A stretch of DNA of 32,046 bases from the NCBI GenBank assembly GCA_021813445.1, contig JAKAKP010000051.1, forward strand, positions 1-32,046, read 5' to 3'. The notes beneath the pieces are model-generated. The model was not told the DNA's origin. It ran no database searches and saw only the letters and a list, made by a program, of their open reading frames with translations. The first letter of the stretch is position 1, and each line of letters opens with the position of its first letter. The position numbers and the translations under genes were made by a program. Source of the DNA: Deltaproteobacteria bacterium (GTDB lineage Bacteria > Desulfobacterota > Desulfobaccia > Desulfobaccales > 0-14-0-80-60-11). Shown here in pieces: positions 25,257-32,046 of the stretch.

Positions 25257-25295
25257 TTAGCCTCCGTGATGGACTGAGCCCTTTGATCCAAAGGT

Positions 25296-25419
25296 GTCCA
25301 AGCAAAGCTTGGACTAATATCTCCCGTTCCCAAGTACAACTTGGGAACGAGCCGTTCATGAGCCTCCGGCTCATCCAAAATCATGAAAGTATTGGTGGCG
25401 CAGGCTTTCCAGCCTGCGC
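25296..25419. repeat. Cluster of four short hairpins
   Basis: Successive perfect stems are GTCCAAGC/GCTTGGAC (25296-25303/25307-25314), CGTTCCCAAG/CTTGGGAACG (25325-25334/25340-25349), ATGAGCC/GGCTCAT (25358-25364/25368-25374) and GCGCAGGCT/AGCCTGCGC (25398-25406/25411-25419). The last shares its loop and core with 3982-4003. This mosaic of interspersed repeats fills the place of the missing start of cusA. Confidence 0.75.
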
Positions 25420-25472
25420 ATGCATCACTTTCAGAGTAGTACAACGCAAAGTCACAAAGAACGCCATGATTA

Positions 25473-26885
25473 TCAATGCTTATGTCCCGGCGGCATGGGC
25501 GCGGCCGGGGCCGTCTCTTTGGGGGCCTCCATCTTCATGCCCGGCATGGGCGTTCCTTCCTTACCTGCCTCGCCCTGGGGCGGCAGCATCATCTGCACCG
25601 CCTCCCGGAAGCGGGACTCGGAATCCAGCATGAATTGGGCCGAGGTCACCACTTCCTCCCCGCCTTTGAGGCCCGCGAGCACCTCCCGGTAATGGTTGCC
25701 GTTGCCGTAGACCCCCAGCTTCACCTCCCGGGGTAAAAATTTGCCGCCCCCCAGGGCGATGAAGACGTGCTGTTTCAGCCCCGTGTCCAGCACCGCGTCC
25801 GTGGGCACCACCACCGCCTCTTTGGTCACCGGCGACTTGATCTGCACCTGGGCGAACATCTCCGGCTTCAACTGCAGCCGGGGATTGGGGAAACGCAGGC
25901 GCACCCTGGCGGTGCGGGTGTTTTCCTTCAAGTAGGGGTAGAGGTAATCGATTTTCCCCGGGAAGGTCTCCCCGGGCAGGTATTGCAGGCTCATCTCCAC
26001 CGGCTGCCCCACCTTGATCCAGGGCAGCTCATACTGGTAGATGTCCGCGTCCACCCAGACGGTGGAGAGGTCGGCCACCTCCAGAAGCGGCATGCCCGCC
26101 TGCACCATCTGCCCCTGGGCCACCATGCGCCTGGTGACGATGCCGCTCACCGGCGACGACAGGGTCAGCAGTTTCTTCACCTGGCCGGTTCGCTCCAGGG
26201 TCTGGATCTGCCCGGCGCCGATGTCGAAGTACTGCAGCCGCCGCCGGGAGGCCGCCAGCAGGTTCCGGGCCGAGTCCCCCAGCTCCGGGAAGGGGCCTTT
26301 CTCCAGGGCCTTGAGGTTTTTCAGGGCCAGGAGATATTCCTTCTGGCTGGCCACCAGGTCCGGGCTGTAGATGGCCAGCAGGGTCTGGCCCCGGCGCACC
26401 GGGTCGCCGGTGGCGTTGACGTAGAGGCGCTCCACCCAGCCGGTCACCTTGGTGTTGATGATGGCCAGGCTGCGCTCATTGACGGTGACCCGGCCCACGG
26501 TCCAGGTGTCGTGGCTCAGGGGCCGGACCTCCACCTTGGCGGTGCGCACCCCCATGGACTGGACCGTGATGGGGGAAATGGCGATGACGCCGGCTGCCGC
26601 GGCCGCCTCTTTCCGGGCCCCGGCCGCGGCCTCCGGGGGCACCGGCACTAACTCCATGCCGCAGATGGGGCATTTGCCGGGTTTTTCCCGGACGATCTCC
26701 GGATGCATGGGGCAACGGTAGAGCTGCTTTACCTCTTTCTTGGCAGCCGGAGCCCCGGGGGCCCCACCCCGTTCCGGGTGCACCAGGCGATAGCCGGCCA
26801 GGTGCAGGCCGCCATACACCAGCAGGCACAGGACCACACCCAGCCCCAGGCCCCTGTAGAGAAAACCGCGGGGTGCAGGACTCAT
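25473..26885 (-). CDS. cusB: CusB-type periplasmic adaptor (membrane fusion protein) with heavy-metal-binding domain
   Basis: A 470-residue adaptor linking an RND pump to an outer-membrane channel in metal efflux. An N-terminal membrane anchor (about 10-32) precedes a metal-binding domain, YRCPMHPEIV to CPICGMELVPV (Cys58, His61, Cys72, Cys75, Met77). Barrel-sandwich, helical hairpin and beta-barrel domains of the HlyD/CusB type follow, with paired segments near SPVSGIVTRRMVAQGQMV. The C-terminus is Met/His/Pro-rich and ends GHKH. The ATG at 26885 overlaps the cusC-like stop as ATGA and has GGAGGG five bases upstream, which favours it over an in-frame start at 26945. The pump gene that should follow is only a remnant, so this adaptor has no obvious local partner. 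Copper/silver specificity is inferred from the metal-binding domain. Confidence 0.92.
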   Translation of the reverse strand: MSPAPRGFLYRGLGLGVVLCLLVYGGLHLAGYRLVHPERGGAPGAPAAKKEVKQLYRCPMHPEIVREKPGKCPICGMELVPVPPEAAAGARKEAAAAAGVIAISPITVQSMGVRTAKVEVRPLSHDTWTVGRVTVNERSLAIINTKVTGWVERLYVNATGDPVRRGQTLLAIYSPDLVASQKEYLLALKNLKALEKGPFPELGDSARNLLAASRRRLQYFDIGAGQIQTLERTGQVKKLLTLSSPVSGIVTRRMVAQGQMVQAGMPLLEVADLSTVWVDADIYQYELPWIKVGQPVEMSLQYLPGETFPGKIDYLYPYLKENTRTARVRLRFPNPRLQLKPEMFAQVQIKSPVTKEAVVVPTDAVLDTGLKQHVFIALGGGKFLPREVKLGVYGNGNHYREVLAGLKGGEEVVTSAQFMLDSESRFREAVQMMLPPQGEAGKEGTPMPGMKMEAPKETAPAAPMPPGHKH

Positions 26886-28207
26886 TTCTTCCCTCCGGGC
26901 GTCCGGGGCAGCTCTCGGCCTACCAGCCACTCCAATTCCGCCCAATTTTCTTCAAAATCCTTAAGATAGCCCTGGAGTTGGATCTCGTTGTTATAGACCG
27001 CAATCTGGCTCTGGTAGAGCTGGGCGAAATCCAGGGCCCCCACCTGGTAGGAGGACAGGGACGCGGCCGCGGCCTGCCGGGCCTGGGGGATGATGCCCTG
27101 CTCCAGGAGCGCGATCTGGTGGGCCAGACGCTGGAGCTTGGCGTAGCGGTCCTTGATCAGCGCGGCCAGTTGGTTCCAGGCCGACTGCCGGGCCTCCCGG
27201 GCCGCGCTCTCCCGGGCCTGCTCCTCCCGGATGCGGGGCTTGATCTTGTCCGCCTGCCAGACGGGGAGGTTGAACATTACCCCGCCGGTGAACATATCCG
27301 CCTGTTTCTGGTTCACCGGCGGCCCCAAAGTATCCCGGAAACCATAGCCCAGCGTAACTTTGGCATCCGGAAAATAGTCCTTCTTGGCCAGGTCCACGGC
27401 CTTTTCCTGTTTAGCGATGATGGCCTGGAGGGCCTGGAGCTGGGGCCGGCTCTGGGCCTGGGTCAGGAGCGGCTCCAGCTTCAGGAGAAAAGGCCGGGCC
27501 CGCAACGGCTGGGGCCGGGCCACCGCGGTCTGGGGCGGCTTCGAGCGCAAGGCGTTGAGGTCGGCCCGGAGGGATTCCTGCTTCTGGGTCCACTGCAACA
27601 GGCGGTCCAGGTAATTGCCCAGCTCCACCTGGGCCTGGAGCACGTCCGCCTGCTGCCCTTGGCCCACGCTGTAGCGGGTCTCCGCCACCTGCACCACCTG
27701 CTCCCAGAACTGCTTGTTCTTCTGGGTCAAGTCGAAATCGGCACAGGCCATGGACAGATTCCAGTAGTCGATCACCACCTTGGCCCGCACTTCATTGGCC
27801 TTGTCCTGGTAGAGATAGCCGTCGGCCCGGGCCTGCTCCTCGGCTACCTCGGAGCGCAGCCGCCTCTTGCCCGGGAAGGGGAATTTCTGGGACAGCTCCA
27901 GCATCTTTTGGGTCATGGACTCCTGGTTCTGGGCCCAGGTGTCCACCGGCACGTTCTGGAAGCTGAAGCCGATCTCCGGGTCGTCCAGCGCCCCCGCCGG
28001 TTTGATGCTTTCTTGGGACGCGGTATGCAAAGACCGCATCTGCTTGACTTCCGAGTTGGCCTGCAGGGCCTCGGTAATCAGGGCCTGCAAATCCGGGGGC
28101 AGGTTGGCCTGGCTGAAGGCCGGCAACGGCGCCGCCATCAACAGCGTCACGGCCAAATCCAGGATCAACAGCAACGCCGCCGGCCCCAATCGCCACGGGT
28201 AAGCCAT
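26882..28207 (-). CDS. cusC: CusC/TolC-family outer-membrane efflux protein
   Basis: A 441-residue protein with a signal peptide (about 1-32, ending PAFSQA) and two related halves of long amphipathic helices typical of outer-membrane efflux channels (about 45-235 and 250-430). Helical stretches such as ARESAAREARQSAWNQLAAL and the beta-strand-like GVMFNLPVWQADKIKPRI fit TolC-family repeats. No lipobox Cys is present near the signal end, unlike Escherichia coli CusC. It overlaps the adaptor gene by 4 nt and follows the small YHS-like gene by 103 bp, so one operon is likely. Its role would be the outer-membrane duct of a CBA metal efflux system, but the inner pump gene is broken locally. The symbol reflects operon position as well as family. 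Confidence 0.88.
   Translation of the reverse strand: MAYPWRLGPAALLLILDLAVTLLMAAPLPAFSQANLPPDLQALITEALQANSEVKQMRSLHTASQESIKPAGALDDPEIGFSFQNVPVDTWAQNQESMTQKMLELSQKFPFPGKRRLRSEVAEEQARADGYLYQDKANEVRAKVVIDYWNLSMACADFDLTQKNKQFWEQVVQVAETRYSVGQGQQADVLQAQVELGNYLDRLLQWTQKQESLRADLNALRSKPPQTAVARPQPLRARPFLLKLEPLLTQAQSRPQLQALQAIIAKQEKAVDLAKKDYFPDAKVTLGYGFRDTLGPPVNQKQADMFTGGVMFNLPVWQADKIKPRIREEQARESAAREARQSAWNQLAALIKDRYAKLQRLAHQIALLEQGIIPQARQAAAASLSSYQVGALDFAQLYQSQIAVYNNEIQLQGYLKDFEENWAELEWLVGRELPRTPGGKK
26891..26896 (-). promoter_or_regulatory. Ribosome binding site of the adaptor gene
   Basis: GGAGGG on the minus strand, inside the last codons of the cusC-like gene and five bases before the ATG at 26885. 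It decides the adaptor start and supports translational coupling. Confidence 0.7.
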
Positions 28208-28310
28208 CCCCCCTCCCCCCCCTCATGAATTATTTACTACCATAAACACCTCGCCCCCTCATGGCAAGCTTTTCCTCATAATACCATCACTTGCCCGGTT
28301 GAGAGCCATA

Positions 28311-28589
28311 CTATTTGCCGGCGGTCCCCTGCGGGGGCGCGGCCTGCTGGGCCTTCAGCTTTTCCAGGTACTTGGCCGCGTCCTTTTTAAAGAGCCCCGG
28401 GCAGGCCGGGCAACAGAAGTACACCCGCTGCCCCTGGCAGTCCGCATATATATTAGGGTTGGGCTTGCCGCCCATGACCGGACAGACCGCCTGGCCCTGC
28501 CCGGCGGCAGGGGCAGCCGCCGCCCATGCGCCCCCAACCAACCCCAGCGTCAACAACACCACTAAAATCACTGTAGTCATTTTTTTCAT
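28311..28589 (-). CDS. Small exported YHS-like metal-binding protein
   Basis: A 92-residue protein with a clear signal peptide (residues 1-23, ending AWA). The mature part carries CPVMGGKPNPNIYADCQG and VYFCCPACPGLFKKD, that is Cys36, Cys51, Cys59, Cys60 and Cys63. This pattern is that of YHS/TRASH-type domains that bind copper or related metals. A Lys/Ala/Gln-rich helical tail follows. GGGAGATGA precedes the ATG. It lies 103 bp before the cusC-like gene on the same strand and would act as a periplasmic metal carrier or buffer for the efflux system. The exact metal is not determinable from sequence. Confidence 0.85.
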   Translation of the reverse strand: MKKMTTVILVVLLTLGLVGGAWAAAAPAAGQGQAVCPVMGGKPNPNIYADCQGQRVYFCCPACPGLFKKDAAKYLEKLKAQQAAPPQGTAGK

Positions 28590-28901
28590 GACTTCATCTC
28601 CCTTGAGTTAAGAAACTGTCATTAATAGGGAAAATTAAAAAATCCTGTTCCCCTGCCTGGCTGCCGCCGGTAGGGTAAATGTCCGGAATCCGCTTATCCA
28701 GGGTACTGCGGAGCGCGGTCTGATACTGTGTCTGAAGCAGCCTTGCCAGGGTCTTGGCGGGGCCGCAAACAACTGGATAACCCTGGAGCCCAAGGAAAAT
28801 CTCTACTCAGAGTTATTGGCGCCGCAAAACAAAGGTCAGGTGCGCTGCCGATCTTCTGTCTCCCCAGGCACTGAAATCAGGGAGAATCCGGCGCGTTGGT
28901 A
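28590..28901. other. 312-bp intergenic stretch in the metal operon
   Basis: This lies between the Cys-rich protein gene and the YHS-like gene. It contains the Shine-Dalgarno and an AT-rich stretch near 28620-28650 that could hold a promoter for the downstream genes, but I see no convincing paired boxes, terminator or known RNA. Confidence 0.4.
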
Positions 28902-29288
28902 TCAGACAGCCGCGAAAAGGGGAGATGACTCGGGAGGATGGAAGATATTGGGGGGAAGCAGGCGGATAAACACGGTGACCAGAGGCGGGGAATAGGAAGA
29001 GACCCGCCAATGGGGAATGTTGACCGGGGGCGTGGAAAGGCAAGCCAGACTGACGGTGCCGCAGTGGCAGGAAACCTTGGGGCCGGCGCCGGAGGGCCCG
29101 CAAGGGCCGGGCCGGCCGTGATGCTGGCAGCAGGGGCAAGACGTCAGGCCGGGGCCTGCGTGGTTACAGCAGCAATGGCCCGCAGGCTTGGGCCCGGCAA
29201 TTTCCGAGAGGCCCACCCCCGGCAGGGAAAAAACTGTGCCCAGGATGAGAGCCGCGATCAGAAAAAAGAGGATGGTTGCCCTAAACAT
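28902..29288 (-). CDS. Small Cys/His-rich exported protein
   Basis: A 128-residue protein not matching a family I know. A hydrophobic N-terminal segment (residues 5-21) could be a signal peptide or anchor. The following part is very rich in Cys, His, Gly and Pro: HCCCNHAGPG (from residue 38), CPCCQHHGRPGPCG (from 51) and CHCG (from 74). Such clusters suggest a metal-binding periplasmic protein. The C-terminal 40 residues are plain. It is the first gene of the minus-strand metal operon, behind a good sigma70-like promoter, with almost no leader before the ATG and no clear Shine-Dalgarno. It resembles small proteins seen near Cus-type genes. Coding status is likely but not certain. Confidence 0.65.
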   Translation of the reverse strand: MFRATILFFLIAALILGTVFSLPGVGLSEIAGPKPAGHCCCNHAGPGLTSCPCCQHHGRPGPCGPSGAGPKVSCHCGTVSLACLSTPPVNIPHWRVSSYSPPLVTVFIRLLPPNIFHPPESSPLFAAV

Positions 29289-29297
29289 CTTAACAAA

Positions 29298-29327
29298 ATA
29301 TTATCCAGGCGTTTGTCAGGAAGTCAA
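29298..29327 (-). promoter_or_regulatory. Sigma70-type promoter of the metal operon
   Basis: On the minus strand, TTGACT (29327-29322), an 18-bp spacer and TAATAT (29303-29298). The -10 box ends only nine bases before the ATG at 29288, so the transcript would have almost no leader. No CueR/CusR-type palindrome was recognised between the boxes. Confidence 0.55.
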
Positions 29328-29348
29328 GCACTTATTCGACGGCCATGA

Positions 29349-30515
29349 TCAATGCCGCCTCGCGGTCTTGGCGGTCAACTGCGGTTCCAGAGCGTCTTTA
29401 ATGATCCCGGCCGCGAGTTCGGAGCCCTGGTTGGTGAAGTGCACCAGGTCATAGATGTATTCCTTTTCCTGGGGCACCTTTTGGGCCAGATCGATGACCA
29501 GCACCCCGTTGGCCGCCCCGACCTCGCGGATGGCTTGATTGAAACGGTCGAAAATATTTTTGTAAGCTTGATAAGAGAGTCCCTGGTCTTTCTCCAGACA
29601 TTTGGTGAGCCGGATGATCAAGGGGTCCGGGTGCTCTTTCAACCGGTTTTCCATGGTCATCAATACCGGGGTGATGTTCCTGGCCCGGCAGATATTAATA
29701 AACAACTGCTGGTTCATCTTAAATTCTTTGACCAGTTGGTCTTGATCCAGAACGATTTTCTTGCCCCGGAAATCACGCAGTTCGTCTTCCTGGGACGCGG
29801 CCTTCTTGGGGCGCAAGGTATGGCGCACCCAGATATCCAGGGATTTTAATTCCTGGTACAGGTTGGGGATCAGATAATCCACCAGCAGCCTGGTATCGAT
29901 GATCTTGGGGTGCAGCACGACAATGGGGGAAGTGTGCCCCTTCTTATAGGTCTTACTCCAATAAGATTTGGCATACATGAGCACCGCCAGGTCATTGACG
30001 TTGTGCATCATGACCACCAGGTCCGGCTTCAAGGGAATTATCTTGTTCAGCAAGATATCCAGAGAATGGATGGAAAAGTTACCGCCCACCCCGGAATTGC
30101 TGGAATTGACCTTGAGTTTCGTATCTTTTTCCAGCAGCCGCCCCACCAGGGCCGGAAAGCGTTTGTCCTCATCCACGTAATAACACGCCGTGGTGGAGCC
30201 CCCCAGAAAGAACAGGTTCAGGTCCGGATGCTGATGGCTGCGAGCGGGTTCGATAAACCCCTCCGAGTCGGTGCGGAAGGCATATTCCTTGGGGACCAGG
30301 CTGTCGGCCATGCGCAGCTCATCGTTGCTGGGGGTAATGCGGCCGGCAAAGAGCGGCTCGTGTTCCCGCAACCGGATGACCCGGGTGATGCCGGACTTTT
30401 GGGTATGGGCCTTTAAAGACAGGGCCTTTTCAGTGATAAAGGTGCCCCCGAGCAAAAGCAGCACCAGGAACAAAACGAAGGTCTTGCGCGGATTTCTTAC
30501 GAACCAGTTACTCAT
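29349..30515 (-). CDS. SGNH/GDSL-hydrolase-like membrane-anchored protein
   Basis: A 388-residue protein with one N-terminal membrane anchor (about 12-28) and a periplasmic SGNH-fold domain. The signature blocks are visible: FFLGGSTTA (Ser107), a Gly/Asn block SGVGGNFS, HNVND (Asn174) and the C-terminal DLVHFTNQGS (Asp356, His359), so the catalytic set appears complete. Such proteins often remove or transfer O-acyl groups on envelope polysaccharides. The neighbours do not reveal the substrate. It is transcribed away from the CheX-receiver gene, and its stop lies just upstream of the metal-operon promoter. The start context is AT-rich and has no strong Shine-Dalgarno. Confidence 0.82.
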   Translation of the reverse strand: MSNWFVRNPRKTFVLFLVLLLLGGTFITEKALSLKAHTQKSGITRVIRLREHEPLFAGRITPSNDELRMADSLVPKEYAFRTDSEGFIEPARSHQHPDLNLFFLGGSTTACYYVDEDKRFPALVGRLLEKDTKLKVNSSNSGVGGNFSIHSLDILLNKIIPLKPDLVVMMHNVNDLAVLMYAKSYWSKTYKKGHTSPIVVLHPKIIDTRLLVDYLIPNLYQELKSLDIWVRHTLRPKKAASQEDELRDFRGKKIVLDQDQLVKEFKMNQQLFINICRARNITPVLMTMENRLKEHPDPLIIRLTKCLEKDQGLSYQAYKNIFDRFNQAIREVGAANGVLVIDLAQKVPQEKEYIYDLVHFTNQGSELAAGIIKDALEPQLTAKTARRH

Positions 30516-30726
30516 CTTACATCCAGATAATAGGCTTTGTGGTCTTAATTATTCCAAAATTCCCGTTGGAAAGGCAATTTAATAAGTTTGATATATTACC
30601 CGATATTATCATAGGACCGGAAATTTGCCAGATGTCGGCGATGAGGGAAAATTCCCGCCTTTTTCCCCTGCCCCTTGGTACTGCTCTTTACCCATAGGTT
30701 TATATTTTATGGATATTTGAATTATT

Positions 30727-30797
30727 TCCCTTTCCCACCCTGGGAGGAGAGGGAAGGGCGAAGGGGTCGCGGCCGGTCGCGCCATCTCCCTTCCCCC
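30727..30797. repeat. REP-like G/C-block repeat in the divergent spacer
   Basis: The 314-bp spacer 30516-30829 between divergent genes contains CCCTTTCCCACCCTGGGAGG, GAGAGGGAAGGGCGAAGGGG and, inverted, CTCCCTTCCCCCC. This is a diverged relative of the element at 4096-4209. The rest is AT-rich (30530-30620) and probably carries the divergent promoters, which I could not assign. Confidence 0.55.
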
Positions 30798-30829
30798 CAG
30801 CCATTATTTTGCAAGGAGAATCATTCGGT

Positions 30830-31687
30830 ATGGACGCCAAGTTTCTCACTGTCTTGGCCGATAGCTGCAAAAATGTCTTCACCCAAATGACCAAGACCGG
30901 GACCGTCAATGTTTCCGTGAAGCGGGACGAACGCTTGAAAGAAATTTATGCGGTGGCCCAGGTCACGCCCTATGAGGACTTCACCAAAAAGGTGAAGGGC
31001 AAGTTTCTCCTGGGCTTCAACGACGAGCGTATGGCCGTGGCCGTGGCCTCGGCCATTGCCGAGAATTTCGGGTTGCCGGCCTTCCGGAATTTTAGTGCCG
31101 AGGCCCAGGACGTCATGAACGAGTTCATGAACACCATCGTCGGGCATACCATCACCGGCTGGGATAAAATGGGCCTGCGGGTCCAGTTCGACCCGCCCAC
31201 CTCGGTTCAGAATATCAATATCCGGGACGCGGCCTTTTCCTGCCAGGAAGCCTACATGATCATCCTGGACCTGGGGGTGGACCGGGTGGTCTTCACCATC
31301 ACCTACATCGACGCCAACCGGGAGCAACTGCGGCGGCGGGTCATGGTGGTGGACGATTCCGGGATCATCCGGGGCATCCTCGCCAAAAACCTCATTGAAG
31401 CGGGTTTCGCCGTGGAAGTGGCGGAAGACGGCTTGGTGGCCCTGGATAAATATCAAACCTTCCGGCCCCACCTGACCATTATGGACCTGAACATGCCCAA
31501 CCTGGGGGGCCTGGACGCCATGCAGGAAATCACCCAGATGGACCGGCAGGCCAAGTTTATCGTCCTGACCAGCACGGCCCGCCGGGATGAAGAGCTGATC
31601 GCTCGCACCCTGAATGTCTTGGCCTACGTGGTCAAGCCCCTGCAGATGCAGCAATTTGTGAGTATTGTCAAAGAGGCGCTGGATTAA
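30830..31687 (+). CDS. CheX-like phosphatase domain fused to a response-regulator receiver
   Basis: A 285-residue cytoplasmic protein. Residues 1-160 form a CheX/CheC-like domain with the ExxN phosphatase signature in NEFMN (Glu98, Asn101). Residues 170-285 are a receiver domain with Asp175/Asp176, phospho-acceptor Asp219 (TIMDLNMP), Thr247 and Lys269 (VVKPL). CheX removes phosphate from CheY, so the fusion could regulate its own receiver or a partner's. No chemotaxis or kinase gene is adjacent. The ATG at 30830 follows AAGGAG at a rather long spacing of 11 bases; an in-frame TTG at 30809 is less likely. A strong terminator follows, so it seems to be a single-gene transcript. Confidence 0.88.
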   Translation: MDAKFLTVLADSCKNVFTQMTKTGTVNVSVKRDERLKEIYAVAQVTPYEDFTKKVKGKFLLGFNDERMAVAVASAIAENFGLPAFRNFSAEAQDVMNEFMNTIVGHTITGWDKMGLRVQFDPPTSVQNINIRDAAFSCQEAYMIILDLGVDRVVFTITYIDANREQLRRRVMVVDDSGIIRGILAKNLIEAGFAVEVAEDGLVALDKYQTFRPHLTIMDLNMPNLGGLDAMQEITQMDRQAKFIVLTSTARRDEELIARTLNVLAYVVKPLQMQQFVSIVKEALD

Positions 31688-31720
31688 AAGAAGGTTTTCG
31701 GTTTTCGGCAAAAAATGGGG

Positions 31721-31757
31721 CCGCTGCCTGCATTAAAGGGGCAGCGGTTTTTTATTT
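31721..31757 (+). terminator. Intrinsic terminator of the CheX-receiver gene
   Basis: A stem CCGCTGCC/GGCAGCGG (31721-31728/31740-31747) with an 11-nt loop is followed by TTTTTTATTT. It lies 33 bp after the stop codon. This is a classic rho-independent terminator. Confidence 0.9.
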
Positions 31758-31759
31758 GA

Positions 31760-31783
31760 GTGAGCAGTGAGCAGTAAGCAGTA
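31760..31783. repeat. Short tandem repeat of a 7-mer
   Basis: GTGAGCA, GTGAGCA, GTAAGCA and a partial GTA follow directly after the terminator. From here to 31997 I see only repeats and the probable transposase promoter. Confidence 0.7.
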
Positions 31784-31889
31784 ATACCAATGGCTGTCAA
31801 CGGTCGTTTTTTCTGTAGCGAACCTGGTGTTCGCCCAAATTCCGGGCGCACAACAAATTCACCTCTACAATTTAATTGTTTGTTATTTT

Positions 31890-31925
31890 GTCATTCTGAA
31901 CGGAGCGAAGCGGAGTGAAGAATCT
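31890..31925. repeat. Interspersed repeat of the TCATTCTGA...GAAGAATCT type
   Basis: A unit from GTCATTCTGAACGGAGCGAA to GTGAAGAATCT, a widespread short intergenic repeat with GAGCGAAGCGGAG-like internal repetition. A further small hairpin, GCGAAC/GTTCGC, lies at about 31818-31834. Confidence 0.6.
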
Positions 31926-31939
31926 AGTACCATGTAACA

Positions 31940-31967
31940 TTGTTTTTTTCGTATAATGCGGTATAAT
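31940..31967 (+). promoter_or_regulatory. Possible promoter of the IS630-like transposase
   Basis: TTGTTT (31940-31945), a 16-bp spacer and a perfect TATAAT (31962-31967), about 30 bases before the GTG start. A second TATAAT at 31952-31957 overlaps the spacer. Confidence 0.45.
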
Positions 31968-31997
31968 AGGGCAAAATCCACGGGGGAGGGATTTGCC

Positions 31998-32046
31998 GTG
32001 AAACCGCGCTATCGTGTGACGTTAACAGAGCAAGAACGTCAGGAAC
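31998..32046 (+). CDS. Start of an IS630-like transposase (3' end outside window)
   Basis: Only 16 codons are present, starting GTG with GGGGGAGGG upstream: VKPRYRVTLTEQERQE. This matches the usual N-terminus of IS630-family DDE transposases (a basic start followed by a VTLT-EER-type segment). The insertion-sequence left end would lie somewhere between about 31926 and 31960, but I cannot define the inverted repeat without the other end. AT content rises compared with the chromosome genes. Identification from so few residues is tentative. Confidence 0.5.
   Translation, partial: MKPRYRVTLTEQERQE

Noticed and set aside
25223-25444. Small frames in the hairpin cluster on both strands
   Set aside because: The translations simply read through interspersed repeats and the MITE-like end; no domain is visible.
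26873-28228. 451-codon plus-strand frame opposite the cusC-like gene (also 25767-26651 opposite cusB)
   Set aside because: Leu/Gly/His-rich shadow products; the minus-strand genes have signal peptide, anchor and metal-binding motifs.

Overview
The window looks like a chromosomal segment of a GC-rich Gram-negative bacterium. The periplasm and outer-membrane gene set (bacterial alpha-2-macroglobulin with PBP1C, a CusB/CusC-type efflux envelope, a CheX-REC protein), the coding style and the many short palindromic intergenic repeats suggest a Desulfobacterota (former deltaproteobacterial) lineage. That placement is inference from gene style, not from a marker gene. No rRNA, tRNA, CRISPR array or prophage was seen.

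Layout. (1) 1-7150: the 3' part of an alpha-2-macroglobulin gene and pbpC, a classic pair, here split by a repeat-filled gap and an AT-rich gene of unknown function (4255-4794) that overlaps the pbpC start by 8 nt. (2) 7202-9090: a site-2-type membrane metalloprotease with CBS domains and a beta-carbonic anhydrase. (3) 9109-13072: a minus-strand pair (two-CBS protein, then a large PEP-synthase-like protein with an unrecognised C-terminus, probably starting at CTG) and a divergently oriented paralogous CBS protein. (4) 13109-21164: an ion-transport block made of an SLC13/DASS carrier with altered signature motifs, an ArsB/NhaD-type permease with an added periplasmic N-terminal domain, a KdpD-like histidine kinase, a KdpE-like regulator, and a second, very similar permease in inverted orientation. 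(5) 22194-24752: a P3A-type proton-pumping ATPase. (6) 24820-29327: a minus-strand copper/silver-type operon (Cys-rich exported protein, YHS-like Cys protein, CusC-like and CusB-like subunits) whose RND pump gene survives only as a frameshifted fragment of about 240 bp, bordered by a MITE-like element and a cluster of hairpins. (7) 29349-31687: an SGNH-hydrolase-like protein and a CheX-receiver fusion. (8) 31721-32046: a terminator, interspersed repeats and the first codons of an IS630-like transposase running off the right edge.

How it fits together. The centre reads as an ion and pH homeostasis neighbourhood: CBS sensors, anion/proton-coupled permeases, a two-component system of Kdp type with no kdpFABC in view, a proton ATPase and carbonic anhydrase. 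The most notable points are the inverted permease pair around the two-component system, the decayed metal pump beside intact partner subunits, and the foreign-looking gene between the A2M and PBP1C genes.
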